30,750 nt of DNA from JBELMB01 sp042088665 (lineage in GTDB: Bacteria; Pseudomonadota; Alphaproteobacteria; Rhodobacterales; Rhodobacteraceae). The stretch spans positions 1-30,750 of the forward strand of contig JBELMB010000050.1 in assembly GCA_042088665.1 (NCBI GenBank), given 5' to 3'. This document shows positions 7,291 to 17,838 of this stretch, one piece after another. A program made the translations under genes and the position numbers. The notes under the pieces are model-generated. The model made no database searches. It was not told the origin of the DNA and saw only the letters and a program-made list of their open reading frames with translations. Each line of letters begins with the position of its first letter. Position 1 is the stretch's first letter.

Positions 7291-8422
7291 TCCGCTCAAC
7301 CTTCCGGAACCCGACCGGGCCGAGGGCGCGCCGCACCCGCGCGAGACCGCGCGGCTCTTTGGTCACGATACCGCAGAGGCAGATTTCCTGACTGCCTTTG
7401 CTTCTGACCGGCTGCACCACGCCTGGCTGATCACCGGCCCCCGTGGCGTGGGAAAGGCGACATTGGCGTGGCGCATTGCCCGATTCTTGCTGGCGACGCC
7501 GGCCAATGCGGACGACGGGCTGTTCGGGGCGCCCCCTCCGCCCGAAACGCTGGACATAGACCCGGAGCACCCCGTCTCACGCCGTCTGCGCGCGCTCTCC
7601 GAGCCGGGACTGTTCCTCTTGCGTCGCGGTGCACGACCCAAGCCGAACGAAGACAAGCTGTCGGACGAAATTCGCGTCGACGAAGTACGCAGGCTGGCGA
7701 ACTTCTTCGCGCTGTCCGCAGCCGAGGGCGGGCGTCGCGTGGTGATAGTTGACTCCGTGGACGAATTGAATCCGAACGCCGCCAATGCCTTGCTGAAGAT
7801 GCTCGAGGAGCCCCCCGCCCGGGCGACGCTGCTGCTGATCAGCCACCAACCTGCCCGCCTGCTGCCAACAATCCGTTCGCGCTGCCGCACCTTGCGCTGC
7901 GGATCTCTGGGCCAGGATGCCATGCAGGCCGCTTTGGAACAGGCCGAAGTCGAAGTCCCGGCTCAGGATGCACAGGCCCTGTCCCTTCTGGCCGAGGGCT
8001 CCGTGGGAACGGCGCTGCGCCTTGTGCACCTCGATGGCTTGGCGGTCTATGGAGAGATCTCTGCCTTGCTGGCCAGCTTGCCCGATCTGGACACTCCGCG
8101 GCTCTTGAGCTTTGCAGACAGTTGCGCAGGCAAAAACCGCGAGGACCGCTACTCGCTTGCGCTGAGCCTTGTTGACACGCTGCTCGCTCGTCTCGCCCGT
8201 TGCGGGGTTGCCGGTGCGCCCGGGCAAGAGATAAGGTCGGGAGAGACGGCCATGTTGACGCGCCTCGCGCCCGACGCCCAGAGCGGGCGCGCCTGGGCAG
8301 AGGGGATGCAAACCGCTGGCGACCGCGCCCGCCATGCCCGTGGCGTGAACATTCCCGCGGAGCAAGTCATCACAGACCTTTTCCTTCAATTGCAAAAGGC
8401 TTGGCGGGCAGCGCACTCCTGA
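7283..8422 (+). CDS. holB: DNA polymerase III subunit delta'
   Basis: This 379-residue AAA+ protein belongs to the clamp-loader complex that places the sliding clamp at the replication fork. Evidence is the Walker A ITGPRGVGKATLAWRIA, the delta' segment NPNAANALLKMLEEPP and the sensor-type TIRSRCRTLR. The ATG at 7283 gives MADPLNLPEPDRAEG, preferred over upstream in-frame codons that lie inside tmk. The overlap with tmk is 8 bp. The helical C-terminal collar domain is complete, ending LQKAWRAAHS. The gene is followed by paired stem-loops that may terminate the operon, and faces the convergent Mrp gene. Confidence 0.93.
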   Translation: MADPLNLPEPDRAEGAPHPRETARLFGHDTAEADFLTAFASDRLHHAWLITGPRGVGKATLAWRIARFLLATPANADDGLFGAPPPPETLDIDPEHPVSRRLRALSEPGLFLLRRGARPKPNEDKLSDEIRVDEVRRLANFFALSAAEGGRRVVIVDSVDELNPNAANALLKMLEEPPARATLLLISHQPARLLPTIRSRCRTLRCGSLGQDAMQAALEQAEVEVPAQDAQALSLLAEGSVGTALRLVHLDGLAVYGEISALLASLPDLDTPRLLSFADSCAGKNREDRYSLALSLVDTLLARLARCGVAGAPGQEIRSGETAMLTRLAPDAQSGRAWAEGMQTAGDRARHARGVNIPAEQVITDLFLQLQKAWRAAHS

Positions 8423-8449
8423 TTTGCACATGGTCCTGCACACAGGCTT

Positions 8450-8500
8450 GAGGGGCCCTGCCCCTCTTGGCCTATGGCCAATTCACCCCGGAGTATTTTT
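8450..8500 (+). terminator. tandem stem-loops after holB, ending in a T-rich tract
   Basis: Two hairpins are adjacent: GAGGGGC/GCCCCTC (8450-8466) and TTGGCC/GGCCAA (8467-8481). CACCCCGGAGTATTTTTG follows. The T-run is about 15 bases beyond the second hairpin, so it is not a textbook terminator, but the position just after the operon fits a transcript 3' end. Confidence 0.5.
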
Positions 8501-8513
8501 GAAACAAAGAAGC
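8491..8513 (+). repeat. 23-bp motif, copy 1 (downstream of holB)
   Basis: The motif starts GAGTATTTTTGAAACA and ends AGAAGC. It recurs in inverted orientation at 8763-8785 with a single mismatch. This copy lies 69 bp downstream of the holB stop codon. Confidence 0.8.
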
Positions 8514-8762
8514 GCTGAAGAGGCGAGGTGCAGAAGGCAATATTTGGTGACCAGACGGCTGAGCGATCAGCCTTGTTCTCGAAACGACGTCGAAGAACCG
8601 GGCGGGACAAGCTGAACTGGATCCGCACCGGCACAATCGCCTTTCAAAACATGACCTGCGCAATCTGCCGCCAAGACACGATTTCTGTTTTTTGCAAAAG
8701 CATTAGACGCGGCGCGGCGCAACAAGACGCTTGACGTCTCACGCCCTTGCGCCGCGGTTCTG

Positions 8763-8785
8763 GCTTCTCTGTTTCAAAAATACTC
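8763..8785 (-). repeat. 23-bp motif, copy 2 (downstream of the Mrp gene)
   Basis: This is the inverted copy of the 8491-8513 motif, 22 of 23 bases identical. It lies 27 bp beyond the stop of the leftward Mrp gene, so both copies have the same orientation relative to the gene they follow. Here GTTTC precedes the T-run and GAAAC follows it, which could form a short hairpin. The roughly 250 bp between the copies contain no gene I can support. Confidence 0.8.
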
Positions 8786-8811
8786 GAAACAACGCATCGA
8801 CCGCCAAGACC

Positions 8812-9876
8812 TCAAACGATTCCGCCCTGGATCAAACCTTGCGCCAAACGGGCGTATGCCTGCGCCATTGCGCCTTCACCGGAAGCCACTGGCACACCTC
8901 CATCGCCGCCAAGACGCGTCTCCAGATCGATGGGCAATTGCGCCAACAATGGCAAACCCAGCTTTTCGGCCTCCGCTTTCACCCCGCCCTGTCCAAAGAT
9001 ATGGCTGTCTTTGCCGCAATGCGGACAGGTGAACACAGCCATGTTCTCAACAAGCCCAAGCACTGGCGTGTTCAACGTCGCAAAGGCGTCCAGCGCCTTG
9101 CGCGCGTCCAACAGCGCAACGTCCTGCGGCGTGCTGACAACAATCGCTCCGGTGACCTCGGATTTCTGACAAAGCGAAAGTTGCACATCTCCCGTGCCCG
9201 GGGGCAGGTCAACAACAAGCACATCCAGCTCACCCCAGTTCACCTGCATCAACATCTGTTGCAGGGCGCCCATCAGCATCGGGCCACGCCAGACAACGGC
9301 CTTGTCCTCGGCCAGCATGGATCCGATCGACATCAGCGTGACACCGTGCGCGTGCAGCGGCTCGATTATCTTGCCGTCCGGGCTTGCAGGCCTCTGGGTC
9401 AGACCAAACATGCGCGGTTGCGACGGGCCGTGGATATCCGCGTCCAGCAGCCCGACCGATTTGCCCGCCCGCGCCAGCGCCACCGCGAGATTGGATGACA
9501 CCGTGGATTTGCCCACTCCACCTTTGCCTGATCCGATGGCCAACAGCGCCTTTACACCGGCTGGCATCATCGGCCCTTCTTGCGCCTTTGGATGCCCGCC
9601 CATCTTCAGCTGCGGAGGTTTCGGCGTCGCCGTCGGCGCAGAAAGCGCAACCGACACCGAAGTGACGCCATCAAGCTGGCCCACAGCCTCCTCCACGGCG
9701 CGGCGCAGGGGTTCCATCTGCTTGGCGATCTCTGCGTTCGGCGCCTCGATCACGAATCGAACGGCCCCCTGGTCGACCTGCATTGCGCGGATCATGTCGC
9801 CAGAAACGAGGTCCCCTCCGGTTGGCAAGGCGAATCGCTTCAATACCGCTTCGATTTTTTCTTTGTTAACAACCAT
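8812..9876 (-). CDS. apbC: Mrp/ApbC-family Fe-S cluster carrier ATPase
   Basis: The 354-residue protein is a P-loop ATPase thought to carry and transfer iron-sulfur clusters in the cytoplasm. An N-terminal MIP18/DUF59-like domain (about residues 5-80) is followed by a Pro-rich linker and the NTPase domain. That domain has the deviant Walker A GSGKGGVGKST, the DADIHGPSQPRM signature, VVDLPPGTGD and the cluster-binding CPHC in FTCPHCGK. The ATG at 9876 was chosen because GGAGATGAGG lies just upstream. A TTG six codons earlier is open but weak. It stands alone, convergent with holB and divergent from the DUF1127 gene. Confidence 0.92.
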   Translation of the reverse strand: MVVNKEKIEAVLKRFALPTGGDLVSGDMIRAMQVDQGAVRFVIEAPNAEIAKQMEPLRRAVEEAVGQLDGVTSVSVALSAPTATPKPPQLKMGGHPKAQEGPMMPAGVKALLAIGSGKGGVGKSTVSSNLAVALARAGKSVGLLDADIHGPSQPRMFGLTQRPASPDGKIIEPLHAHGVTLMSIGSMLAEDKAVVWRGPMLMGALQQMLMQVNWGELDVLVVDLPPGTGDVQLSLCQKSEVTGAIVVSTPQDVALLDARKALDAFATLNTPVLGLVENMAVFTCPHCGKDSHIFGQGGVKAEAEKLGLPLLAQLPIDLETRLGGDGGVPVASGEGAMAQAYARLAQGLIQGGIV

Positions 9877-10030
9877 TGCCTCATCTCCATTCAAGCCGCC
9901 TGATCAGGTGGCATCGGATTTTCCCCGAACAAGGCGCTTTCCCCGTTTTGCCCGCTTTAGCGACCAAAAGAGTACAAAATACCCCTCTGAAATATGCATT
10001 TACTGCATGGCAGCATTGTCCGTGAGGGTA

Positions 10031-10058
10031 TTGTGCAGGTGCAGCATTTGCCCCATCT
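10031..10058 (+). promoter_or_regulatory. putative RpoH-type (heat-shock sigma) promoter
   Basis: TTGTGC (10031-10036) and CCCCATCT (10051-10058) are separated by a 14-bp spacer, which fits the RpoH pattern of a TTG-type -35 and a CCCCAT -10. The expected start site lies near 10064, about 37 bp before the DUF1127 ATG. The homologous locus in Rhodobacter sphaeroides is known to be driven by RpoHI/RpoHII, which supports the call. Confidence 0.6.
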
Positions 10059-10100
10059 TCTGACCAACGCAGCAGGAACACAACAAGAGGCATCTCGGGA

Positions 10101-10319
10101 ATGGCACAGGCACTGATCGCATCAGCACCAGTCCAAAGCGCTTTGACAGCGCGTCTGACGAGCGCCCTGTACGACCTGCGTGCCCGTCGCGCGCGTCGGA
10201 GGACCTTCCTTCAGACGAAGCGTGAGTTGTCCCTGCTGACCGGCCGGGAGTTGTCCGATCTGGGTCTCCACCGTAGCGAGATCCGCCGCATTGCCTGGCA
10301 AGCGGCCTACGAATTGTGA
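10101..10319 (+). CDS. DUF1127 small basic protein (CcaF1-like)
   Basis: The 72-residue protein is Arg- and Ala-rich and ends with the DUF1127 signature RELSDLGLHRSEIRRIAWQAA (about residues 49-69, conserved through the DLGL..SEI core). In Rhodobacter sphaeroides a DUF1127 protein, CcaF1, lies directly upstream of the CcsR small RNAs, binds RNA and affects their maturation. Here too the gene is followed by CCTCCTCCC hairpins. AAGAGG precedes the ATG by about ten bases. An RpoH-like promoter upstream suggests induction by heat or oxidative stress. That this protein does the same job is inferred from family and position. Confidence 0.88.
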   Translation: MAQALIASAPVQSALTARLTSALYDLRARRARRRTFLQTKRELSLLTGRELSDLGLHRSEIRRIAWQAAYEL

Positions 10320-10370
10320 ACTGACATGGGACGCGGAGGCAGAAGCATCCCGTTCGGCCCACGTCACGCT

Positions 10371-10468
10371 GGCGGCGCGCCCGCTCCCCCTCCCAGGGGG
10401 CGCCGCCAAGAAACAAAGGGTCTCTGACCCAACGGATGCAAGGCTCCTCTCCTCCTCCCTGGGGCCTT
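10371..10468 (+). ncRNA. CcsR/cuckoo-type small RNA, unit 1
   Basis: Two stem-loops make up the unit. The first has arms 10371-10382 and 10396-10407 (12 bp, one mismatch) and a 13-nt loop containing CTCCCCCTCCC. The second has arms 10440-10447 and 10461-10468 (8 bp) and a 13-nt loop with an exact CCTCCTCCC. The linker between them is about 32 nt. Loop-exposed CCUCCUCCC motifs in a two-hairpin layout, 3' of a DUF1127 gene, define the CcsR ('cuckoo') RNA family of alphaproteobacteria. The first loop departs from the motif by one base. The RNA is probably processed from the DUF1127 transcript. Confidence 0.82.
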
Positions 10469-10475
10469 ACATACC

Positions 10476-10557
10476 GCGGCGGCACCGCTCCTCCTCCCAG
10501 GTGCCGCCGCACACAGGATTTTGAATCGAGGCCCCTCTCCTCCTCCCTGGGGTTTCG
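10476..10557 (+). ncRNA. CcsR/cuckoo-type small RNA, unit 2
   Basis: This is the second tandem copy of the two-hairpin unit. The first stem (10476-10486 with 10500-10510) is a perfect 11 bp with a 13-nt loop carrying CCTCCTCCC. The second (10527-10535 with 10549-10557) has 9 pairs including two G-T, with the same 13-nt loop as hairpin 2 of unit 1. The loop flanks alternate between units (g...a in the first hairpin, t...t in the second), which shows duplication of a two-hairpin module. A strong terminator follows within 10 bp. Confidence 0.85.
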
Positions 10558-10566
10558 TATGACTGG

Positions 10567-10598
10567 CCCGCGGTGCATTGGCATCGCGGGTCTTTTTC
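10567..10598 (+). terminator. rho-independent terminator of the DUF1127-CcsR transcript
   Basis: A continuous 10-bp stem (CCCGCGGTGC with GCATCGCGGG, one G-T pair) closes the tetraloop ATTG. TCTTTTTC follows. It ends the transcript that starts before the DUF1127 gene, about 250 bp after that gene's stop, so the RNA hairpins lie within one transcription unit. Confidence 0.88.
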
Positions 10599-10843
10599 TG
10601 TGCCGATGGGTCACGCATTGCAAACGCACCGTCGCCACCGGGGGGGCTGACAGGCGAAAACCGCACCAACGCAAGCCGCCCCCATGGGATCGGGACGGGC
10701 GGGCGGGGCGAGGCCAAAGGCGAGCTCCGAGCCGTCCTGTCAGCGCAGGCCTGCGGCGCCCCAGCGCCTCGCCCCTTCCCCTCCCCGCTGCCATTCGGTA
10801 CATGACCCCAAACCGAACGCCCAACCTGCACAAGGGGCCGATC
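10599..10843. other. valS leader region
   Basis: These 245 very GC-rich bases lie between the small-RNA terminator and the valS start. They contain C- and G-runs but no gene, T-box or clear promoter that I can identify. Open frames here run on into valS or are antisense. Confidence 0.4.
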
Positions 10844-13992
<3,149 letters not shown>

Positions 13993-13993
<1 letters not shown>

Positions 13994-14077
13994 ACGCAAC
14001 GGGCGACCACGCCCCTCGCGATCCTGATAGGTTCGTCGTTTGTCACGAACGCCGGTTGCGTTGCAAACGATGAACCT
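13993..14077 (+). other. interleaved inverted repeats downstream of valS (possible structured RNA)
   Basis: Two long stems overlap. Stem 1 pairs 13993-14005 with 14050-14062 (12 of 13, around CGCAAC/GTTGCG). Stem 2 pairs 14029-14042 with 14064-14077 (14 pairs, AGGTTCGTCGTTTG against CAAACGATGAACCT, one G-T). The arms interleave, so the RNA could form a pseudoknot or switch between two folds. A third small hairpin (14031-14036 with 14045-14050) competes with both. There is no U-tract, so this is not a simple terminator. The rest of the gap to 14389 holds one copy of a 45-bp repeat and an AT-rich inverted repeat GGTTATA/TATAACC near 14353-14383. Confidence 0.5.
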
Positions 14078-14290
14078 GCCCCGCCGGCCATGGTGTGACC
14101 AGCGCTGCGGATTTTGGTCAAGCCCTTCGAGGCATGCAGTGACGTGCACCGCGACCAGCGTGTCGCGGCGGATTTTTGCTGTGCCACACCGCTGAAGCTC
14201 GGTTCTGCGCGTCTCTTGTGGCCATCTATTGGTGTCGCGTATCGCCAGCTTTGCAGGCACGGGGAAAGGCGACAGACCGATCTTGACCAA

Positions 14291-14335
14291 ATCTTCACCG
14301 AATCGCCCAAAGATAAAGGGCGGTAGGGAGAGGGA
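14291..14335 (+). repeat. 45-bp dispersed repeat, copy A
   Basis: Starts ATCTTCACCGAATCGCC and ends GGTAGGGAGAGGGA. It matches 17612-17656 at 40 of 45 positions in the same orientation. An internal CGCCC/GGGCG hairpin with a 9-nt loop is kept in the second copy through wobble pairs. It lies downstream of the AruI-like gene. Confidence 0.85.
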
Positions 14336-14389
14336 ATTTCCGCAGATTAACAGACGGTTATAGGGGTAAACAAAAAGTTATAACCCCAC

Positions 14390-15988
14390 CTACAACATCG
14401 CCGGTGTCATGCGGATCAAGGTCGGTCGATCCGCCGCGAATGCATCGCGAAGCGCGGACTGCAAACCGGTCAAACCAGTCGGCTGAACAGCCTCTGCACC
14501 GTAGGCCCTTGCCAGTGCAAGGAAATCAGGATTGCGCGCGACCACGGAATTCGGGGCGATCTGGCTGCGCACCATTGCGTCCCTGATCTCTCCAAGTTCC
14601 GCATTGTCCCAGACGAGGACCGGCAGTGGCAATCCCAGCTCTACCGCTGTGCCCAATTCGGGCAAGGTGTACTGCAACCCGTAGTCCCCAAGGATCGCAC
14701 AGGTCGGCAACCCGGGGCGCGCCACAGCGCCCCCGATGGCGGCAGGCAGTGCGTAGCCCAACGTCCCGAACCCACAGGGGTGGTGCCAATGGCCAGGCCG
14801 GGCCATATCCCAGACCTCTTTGGCACCATAGGCGAACTGGGTCATGTCGGAATAGATCATGGCGTCGGCAGGCATGGCGGCTTGCAGCGATTGGGCAAGC
14901 TCCACGATCCCGGGGCGCTCTGCCTGCACCTGCGCACGCCATCCGGCCTTGACCCGGGCGACCTCCGCTCTGTCCCACTGGCCGGACTGCGCGGGCGCGT
15001 GCTCCAACCGCGCGCATAAATCCCGCATGAACGCCCCGGCTTCGCCACGGCAAGCCATATCATCCGCGCCGAGGTCCGCGAAGGCAAGGTCGTCGAGATC
15101 GACCCGGATCATCGGACAGCTGTGCCCAAGCGCATCGCGCCACAGGTCCACTTCGGACAGTTCGGTCCCAAGCGCCACAACCAGATCAGCCGCCGCGGCG
15201 ATCGATGCACTGCCCGGACGGGCGAGGTTTGGCCCAAAATGCCGAGGATGCTCTGGTGGCACGATCCCGCGTCCGGCATAAGTGACGAAACTGGCCCCCT
15301 GCGTGAGATCCAGCAGGTTGGCGGCACACTCCGCTCCGCCAACCGCACCACCGCCAAACACAAACAATGGCTTGCGTGCAGCCTTGAGGGCCTGCGCCAC
15401 TTGCGCCACTTGTTCGGCAGGCACGCGCGCTGGCTGTGGTCGCGACGCTGGTGGGAGCCCGGGAGGCGCCGTGCCTTCAAGAGCCGCGATCGGCACGTGC
15501 AGCGCCTTTGGACGCGGGCGCGCCGAGGCCATCTCGTCAAAGGCGCGGTCAATCAGCGCAAAGGCTTCCTCAGCGGTCTGTGCCATCTCAGACCAATCAC
15601 AGACCGTTGCCCCTGCGGCCACCTGCGCCTTCATCTGGTGCAACTGGCCTTTGCGGCTCTCCGTTTCATCAAGGCACGAGGCAAGCGCAAGAACCGGCAC
15701 GCTGTCCGAATAGGCCTGCCCCAGCGCCGTCATCGCATTCACGAACCCCGGCCCCGTGATCAGGTAGCACACCCCGGGGCGCCCCGTCGCACGCGCATAG
15801 CCATCCGCCATGAAACCCGCGCCCTGTTCGTGCCGCGCCAGCACATGCCGCAGGCCCGCATCCTCAAGCCCGCGGTACATCTCGACATTGTGCACGCCGG
15901 GAATGCCAAAGACGACCTCCACGCCGCGCGCCTTCAGCCCGAAACTGATTTGTGCGCCAAGTGGTCTTTGGTCTTGCAAGGCGTCCAT
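14390..15988 (-). CDS. thiamine-diphosphate-dependent decarboxylase, AruI-like
   Basis: The 532-residue protein has the three ThDP-enzyme domains. The N-terminal PYR domain carries the catalytic Glu in RHEQGAGFMADGYARATGRPG. A central domain (about residues 195-330) follows. The C-terminal PP domain has GDYGLQYTLPELGTA...VWDN in place of the usual GDG...NN cofactor motif. FGIPGVHNVEMYRGL near the start resembles 5-guanidino-2-oxopentanoate decarboxylase (AruI, arginine transaminase pathway) more than acetolactate synthase. Exact substrate is uncertain. The ATG at 15988 follows a strong GGAGGG site and comes 1 bp after the trkH stop, so the gene is co-transcribed with trkH, an unexpected pairing. 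No transaminase gene is adjacent. Confidence 0.8.
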   Translation of the reverse strand: MDALQDQRPLGAQISFGLKARGVEVVFGIPGVHNVEMYRGLEDAGLRHVLARHEQGAGFMADGYARATGRPGVCYLITGPGFVNAMTALGQAYSDSVPVLALASCLDETESRKGQLHQMKAQVAAGATVCDWSEMAQTAEEAFALIDRAFDEMASARPRPKALHVPIAALEGTAPPGLPPASRPQPARVPAEQVAQVAQALKAARKPLFVFGGGAVGGAECAANLLDLTQGASFVTYAGRGIVPPEHPRHFGPNLARPGSASIAAAADLVVALGTELSEVDLWRDALGHSCPMIRVDLDDLAFADLGADDMACRGEAGAFMRDLCARLEHAPAQSGQWDRAEVARVKAGWRAQVQAERPGIVELAQSLQAAMPADAMIYSDMTQFAYGAKEVWDMARPGHWHHPCGFGTLGYALPAAIGGAVARPGLPTCAILGDYGLQYTLPELGTAVELGLPLPVLVWDNAELGEIRDAMVRSQIAPNSVVARNPDFLALARAYGAEAVQPTGLTGLQSALRDAFAADRPTLIRMTPAML

Positions 15989-15989
15989 G

Positions 15990-17441
15990 TCAGGCCCTCC
16001 AGAATTGCAGAGTGAAGATCGCGAAAACGGCAAGAAGCTCCAGCCGCCCCAGCAGCATGGCAAAGCTCAGCAGCCATTTCGCCGCATCGCCAAGGCCCGC
16101 GAAATTGCCAGCCGGCCCAATTTCATCGCCCAGACCGGGACCGATATTGGCAAGCGCCGTGGCCGCCCCGGAAACCGACGTGATAAAATCGAGCCCCGTC
16201 AGGCTCAGCCCCACTGACAGCACGCCGATCGAAACCACGAAGAAGACAAAGAAGCTCATGACCGAACTGATCACGTCCGGCCCGACGGCGCGCCCATTGT
16301 AACGCGGGGTAAAGACACCATGCGGCGCGCGGATCTGCCTGAGTTGCACGCGAATGGAAGCAAAGAGCAGCTGATAGCGAAAGATCTTCACACTACAGGC
16401 CGTCGATCCCGCGCAACCGCCGATCAGCCCGAGGAAGAAGAACAGCGCAACCGCGAAAGGCCCCCATGCGCCATAATCTTCGGACGCATACCCCGTGCCT
16501 GTCAGGATCGAGACAACGTTGAACATCCCTTTGCGCAGCGCCTCTTCGCCGGTTGCGCCGCTGCTGGCCACCCGCCACAGCGTCACGATCACGACCACCA
16601 CCAGCGCCGTGGCCAGAAACGCCCGGATCTGGCTGTCCTTCAGCAGGGGCCGGGGATCGCGGGTCGTGGAAAGCTGGACAAAGCGCACAAAGGGCAAGGC
16701 CGCAAGGATCATGAAGACCGACGCCACGTATTCCGTCGGCGCGGCAAAAGCCCCAAAGGACGCGTCGTAGTTGGCAAAGCCCCCCGTCGCGACGGTCGTC
16801 ATGGCATGCACCGTGGCATCAAACGGGTCCATGCCACACAACAGGTAGCCACCCGCGCAGGCCAGCGTGAGCGTCACGTAGATCGTCGAGATGGAGGACG
16901 AGATCTCTGTCGCGCGCGGCAGGATTTTCCCCATGGTATCAAACCCTTCTGTTCGAAAGATCTGCATACCGCCCACCCGCAGCTCGGGCAGGAACACCAT
17001 CGCCACGACGATGATTCCGATCCCGCCGATCCATTGCAACAGACCACGCCACAACAACAGCCCCTTGGGCAGGTCCTCCAACCCGGACAAGACGGTGGAC
17101 CCCGTTGTCGTCAGCCCCGACATGGCCTCGAAAAAGGCATCGGTATAGCTGGCCTCCGTCGCCCCGAGGACAAAGGGGATGGCCCCGAAGATCGGCAGCG
17201 CCACCCAGACCCCCGTGGTCAGCAAAAAGGTCTGCTGGATGGTCAGCCCCTGGCTCACGGCATTGGCACAGGCCAGGGCAACCAACCCACCGGTCAGCAT
17301 GGTGATCAGCGCACTTTCAAGAAACACGTGCCACTCGCCCCGCCCTTCAGCAAGGTCGACCAACATGGGCAAGAGCATGGTTGCCCCGAGACAGGCAACC
17401 AGAAGGCCAATCACATAGGCGACGGGTCGAATATCAAACAT
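15990..17441 (-). CDS. trkH: TrkH-family potassium uptake protein
   Basis: The 483-residue inner-membrane protein forms the ion-conducting part of a Trk-type K+ uptake system. Four pore-loop repeats are visible in order: TTTGST, TVATGGF, LTGTGY and LANIGPG, each between hydrophobic helices, with Gly at the selectivity positions. It starts MFDIRPVAYVIGLLVACLG, an immediate first transmembrane helix. The regulatory TrkA partner is not adjacent, although a CPA2 antiporter with a TrkA domain lies 4 kb away. It is the first gene of a two-gene leftward unit. Confidence 0.95.
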   Translation of the reverse strand: MFDIRPVAYVIGLLVACLGATMLLPMLVDLAEGRGEWHVFLESALITMLTGGLVALACANAVSQGLTIQQTFLLTTGVWVALPIFGAIPFVLGATEASYTDAFFEAMSGLTTTGSTVLSGLEDLPKGLLLWRGLLQWIGGIGIIVVAMVFLPELRVGGMQIFRTEGFDTMGKILPRATEISSSISTIYVTLTLACAGGYLLCGMDPFDATVHAMTTVATGGFANYDASFGAFAAPTEYVASVFMILAALPFVRFVQLSTTRDPRPLLKDSQIRAFLATALVVVVIVTLWRVASSGATGEEALRKGMFNVVSILTGTGYASEDYGAWGPFAVALFFFLGLIGGCAGSTACSVKIFRYQLLFASIRVQLRQIRAPHGVFTPRYNGRAVGPDVISSVMSFFVFFVVSIGVLSVGLSLTGLDFITSVSGAATALANIGPGLGDEIGPAGNFAGLGDAAKWLLSFAMLLGRLELLAVFAIFTLQFWRA

Positions 17442-17611
17442 GGCGCAGAGTTGAGCGGCAGGTCACGCGCTGTCAAGCAAGGTGCTGGGAAAGCGGTCCA
17501 TTTCCCACAAGGTCGCCTCCTGCAGAAAGCGGACAAGACCATGCCAGAAAATGGAGCCCGCCGACGGGCCGCTTGATAGCCGACAATGGCCTACCCGGCA
17601 GTATCCAGAAT

Positions 17612-17656
17612 ATCTTCACCGAATCGCCTCACAATAAAGGGTGGTAGGGAGAGGGA
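17612..17656 (+). repeat. 45-bp dispersed repeat, copy B
   Basis: This is the second copy of the 14291-14335 sequence (5 differences, same orientation). It lies in the 397-bp gap between the start of trkH and the end of folE2. The two copies bracket the trkH and AruI-like genes. Beyond this repeat and a terminator, the gap shows no gene I can support. Confidence 0.85.
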
Positions 17657-17774
17657 TGTCTGGCATTCTGGAGCAGGCGTAAACCGCGCTAGGTTAGACA
17701 AACGCGAAGTTTGCCGACCCATACCCCCTGCCCTTAATCCCAAAGGCCTTTTCCAAGGCATCCAACATGCCAAG

Positions 17775-17800
17775 AAAAAGGGGCGTCTCCGCCCCCTTTT
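17775..17800 (-). terminator. terminator downstream of folE2
   Basis: GGGGCG and CGCCCC arms close the loop TCTC, and are flanked by A-runs on one side and T-runs on the other, so it can work in both directions. Read leftward it gives CGCCCCTTTTTCTT, about 40 bp after the folE2 stop. Confidence 0.75.
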
Positions 17801-17838
17801 GCATCAGGAAAAGCCAACGCAAAGTCCCGGTGACAGGG

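Noticed and set aside
10371..10557. Simple sequence repeat or CRISPR-like array
   Set aside because: The repeated CCTCCTCCC blocks always sit in 13-nt loops of well-paired stems with different stem sequences. This fits structured RNAs, not a simple repeat, and there are no equal spacers as in CRISPR.
14114..14326. 70-aa plus-strand ORF after valS
   Set aside because: It ends inside the 45-bp repeat (IFTESPKDKGR end), has no ribosome site, and a minus-strand frame covers the same bases; better explained as translated intergenic repeat.
17694..17803. 36-aa leftward ORF (MQKGAETPLFLGML...) after folE2
   Set aside because: It reads through the folE2 terminator hairpin, has no ribosome site and no recognisable features.
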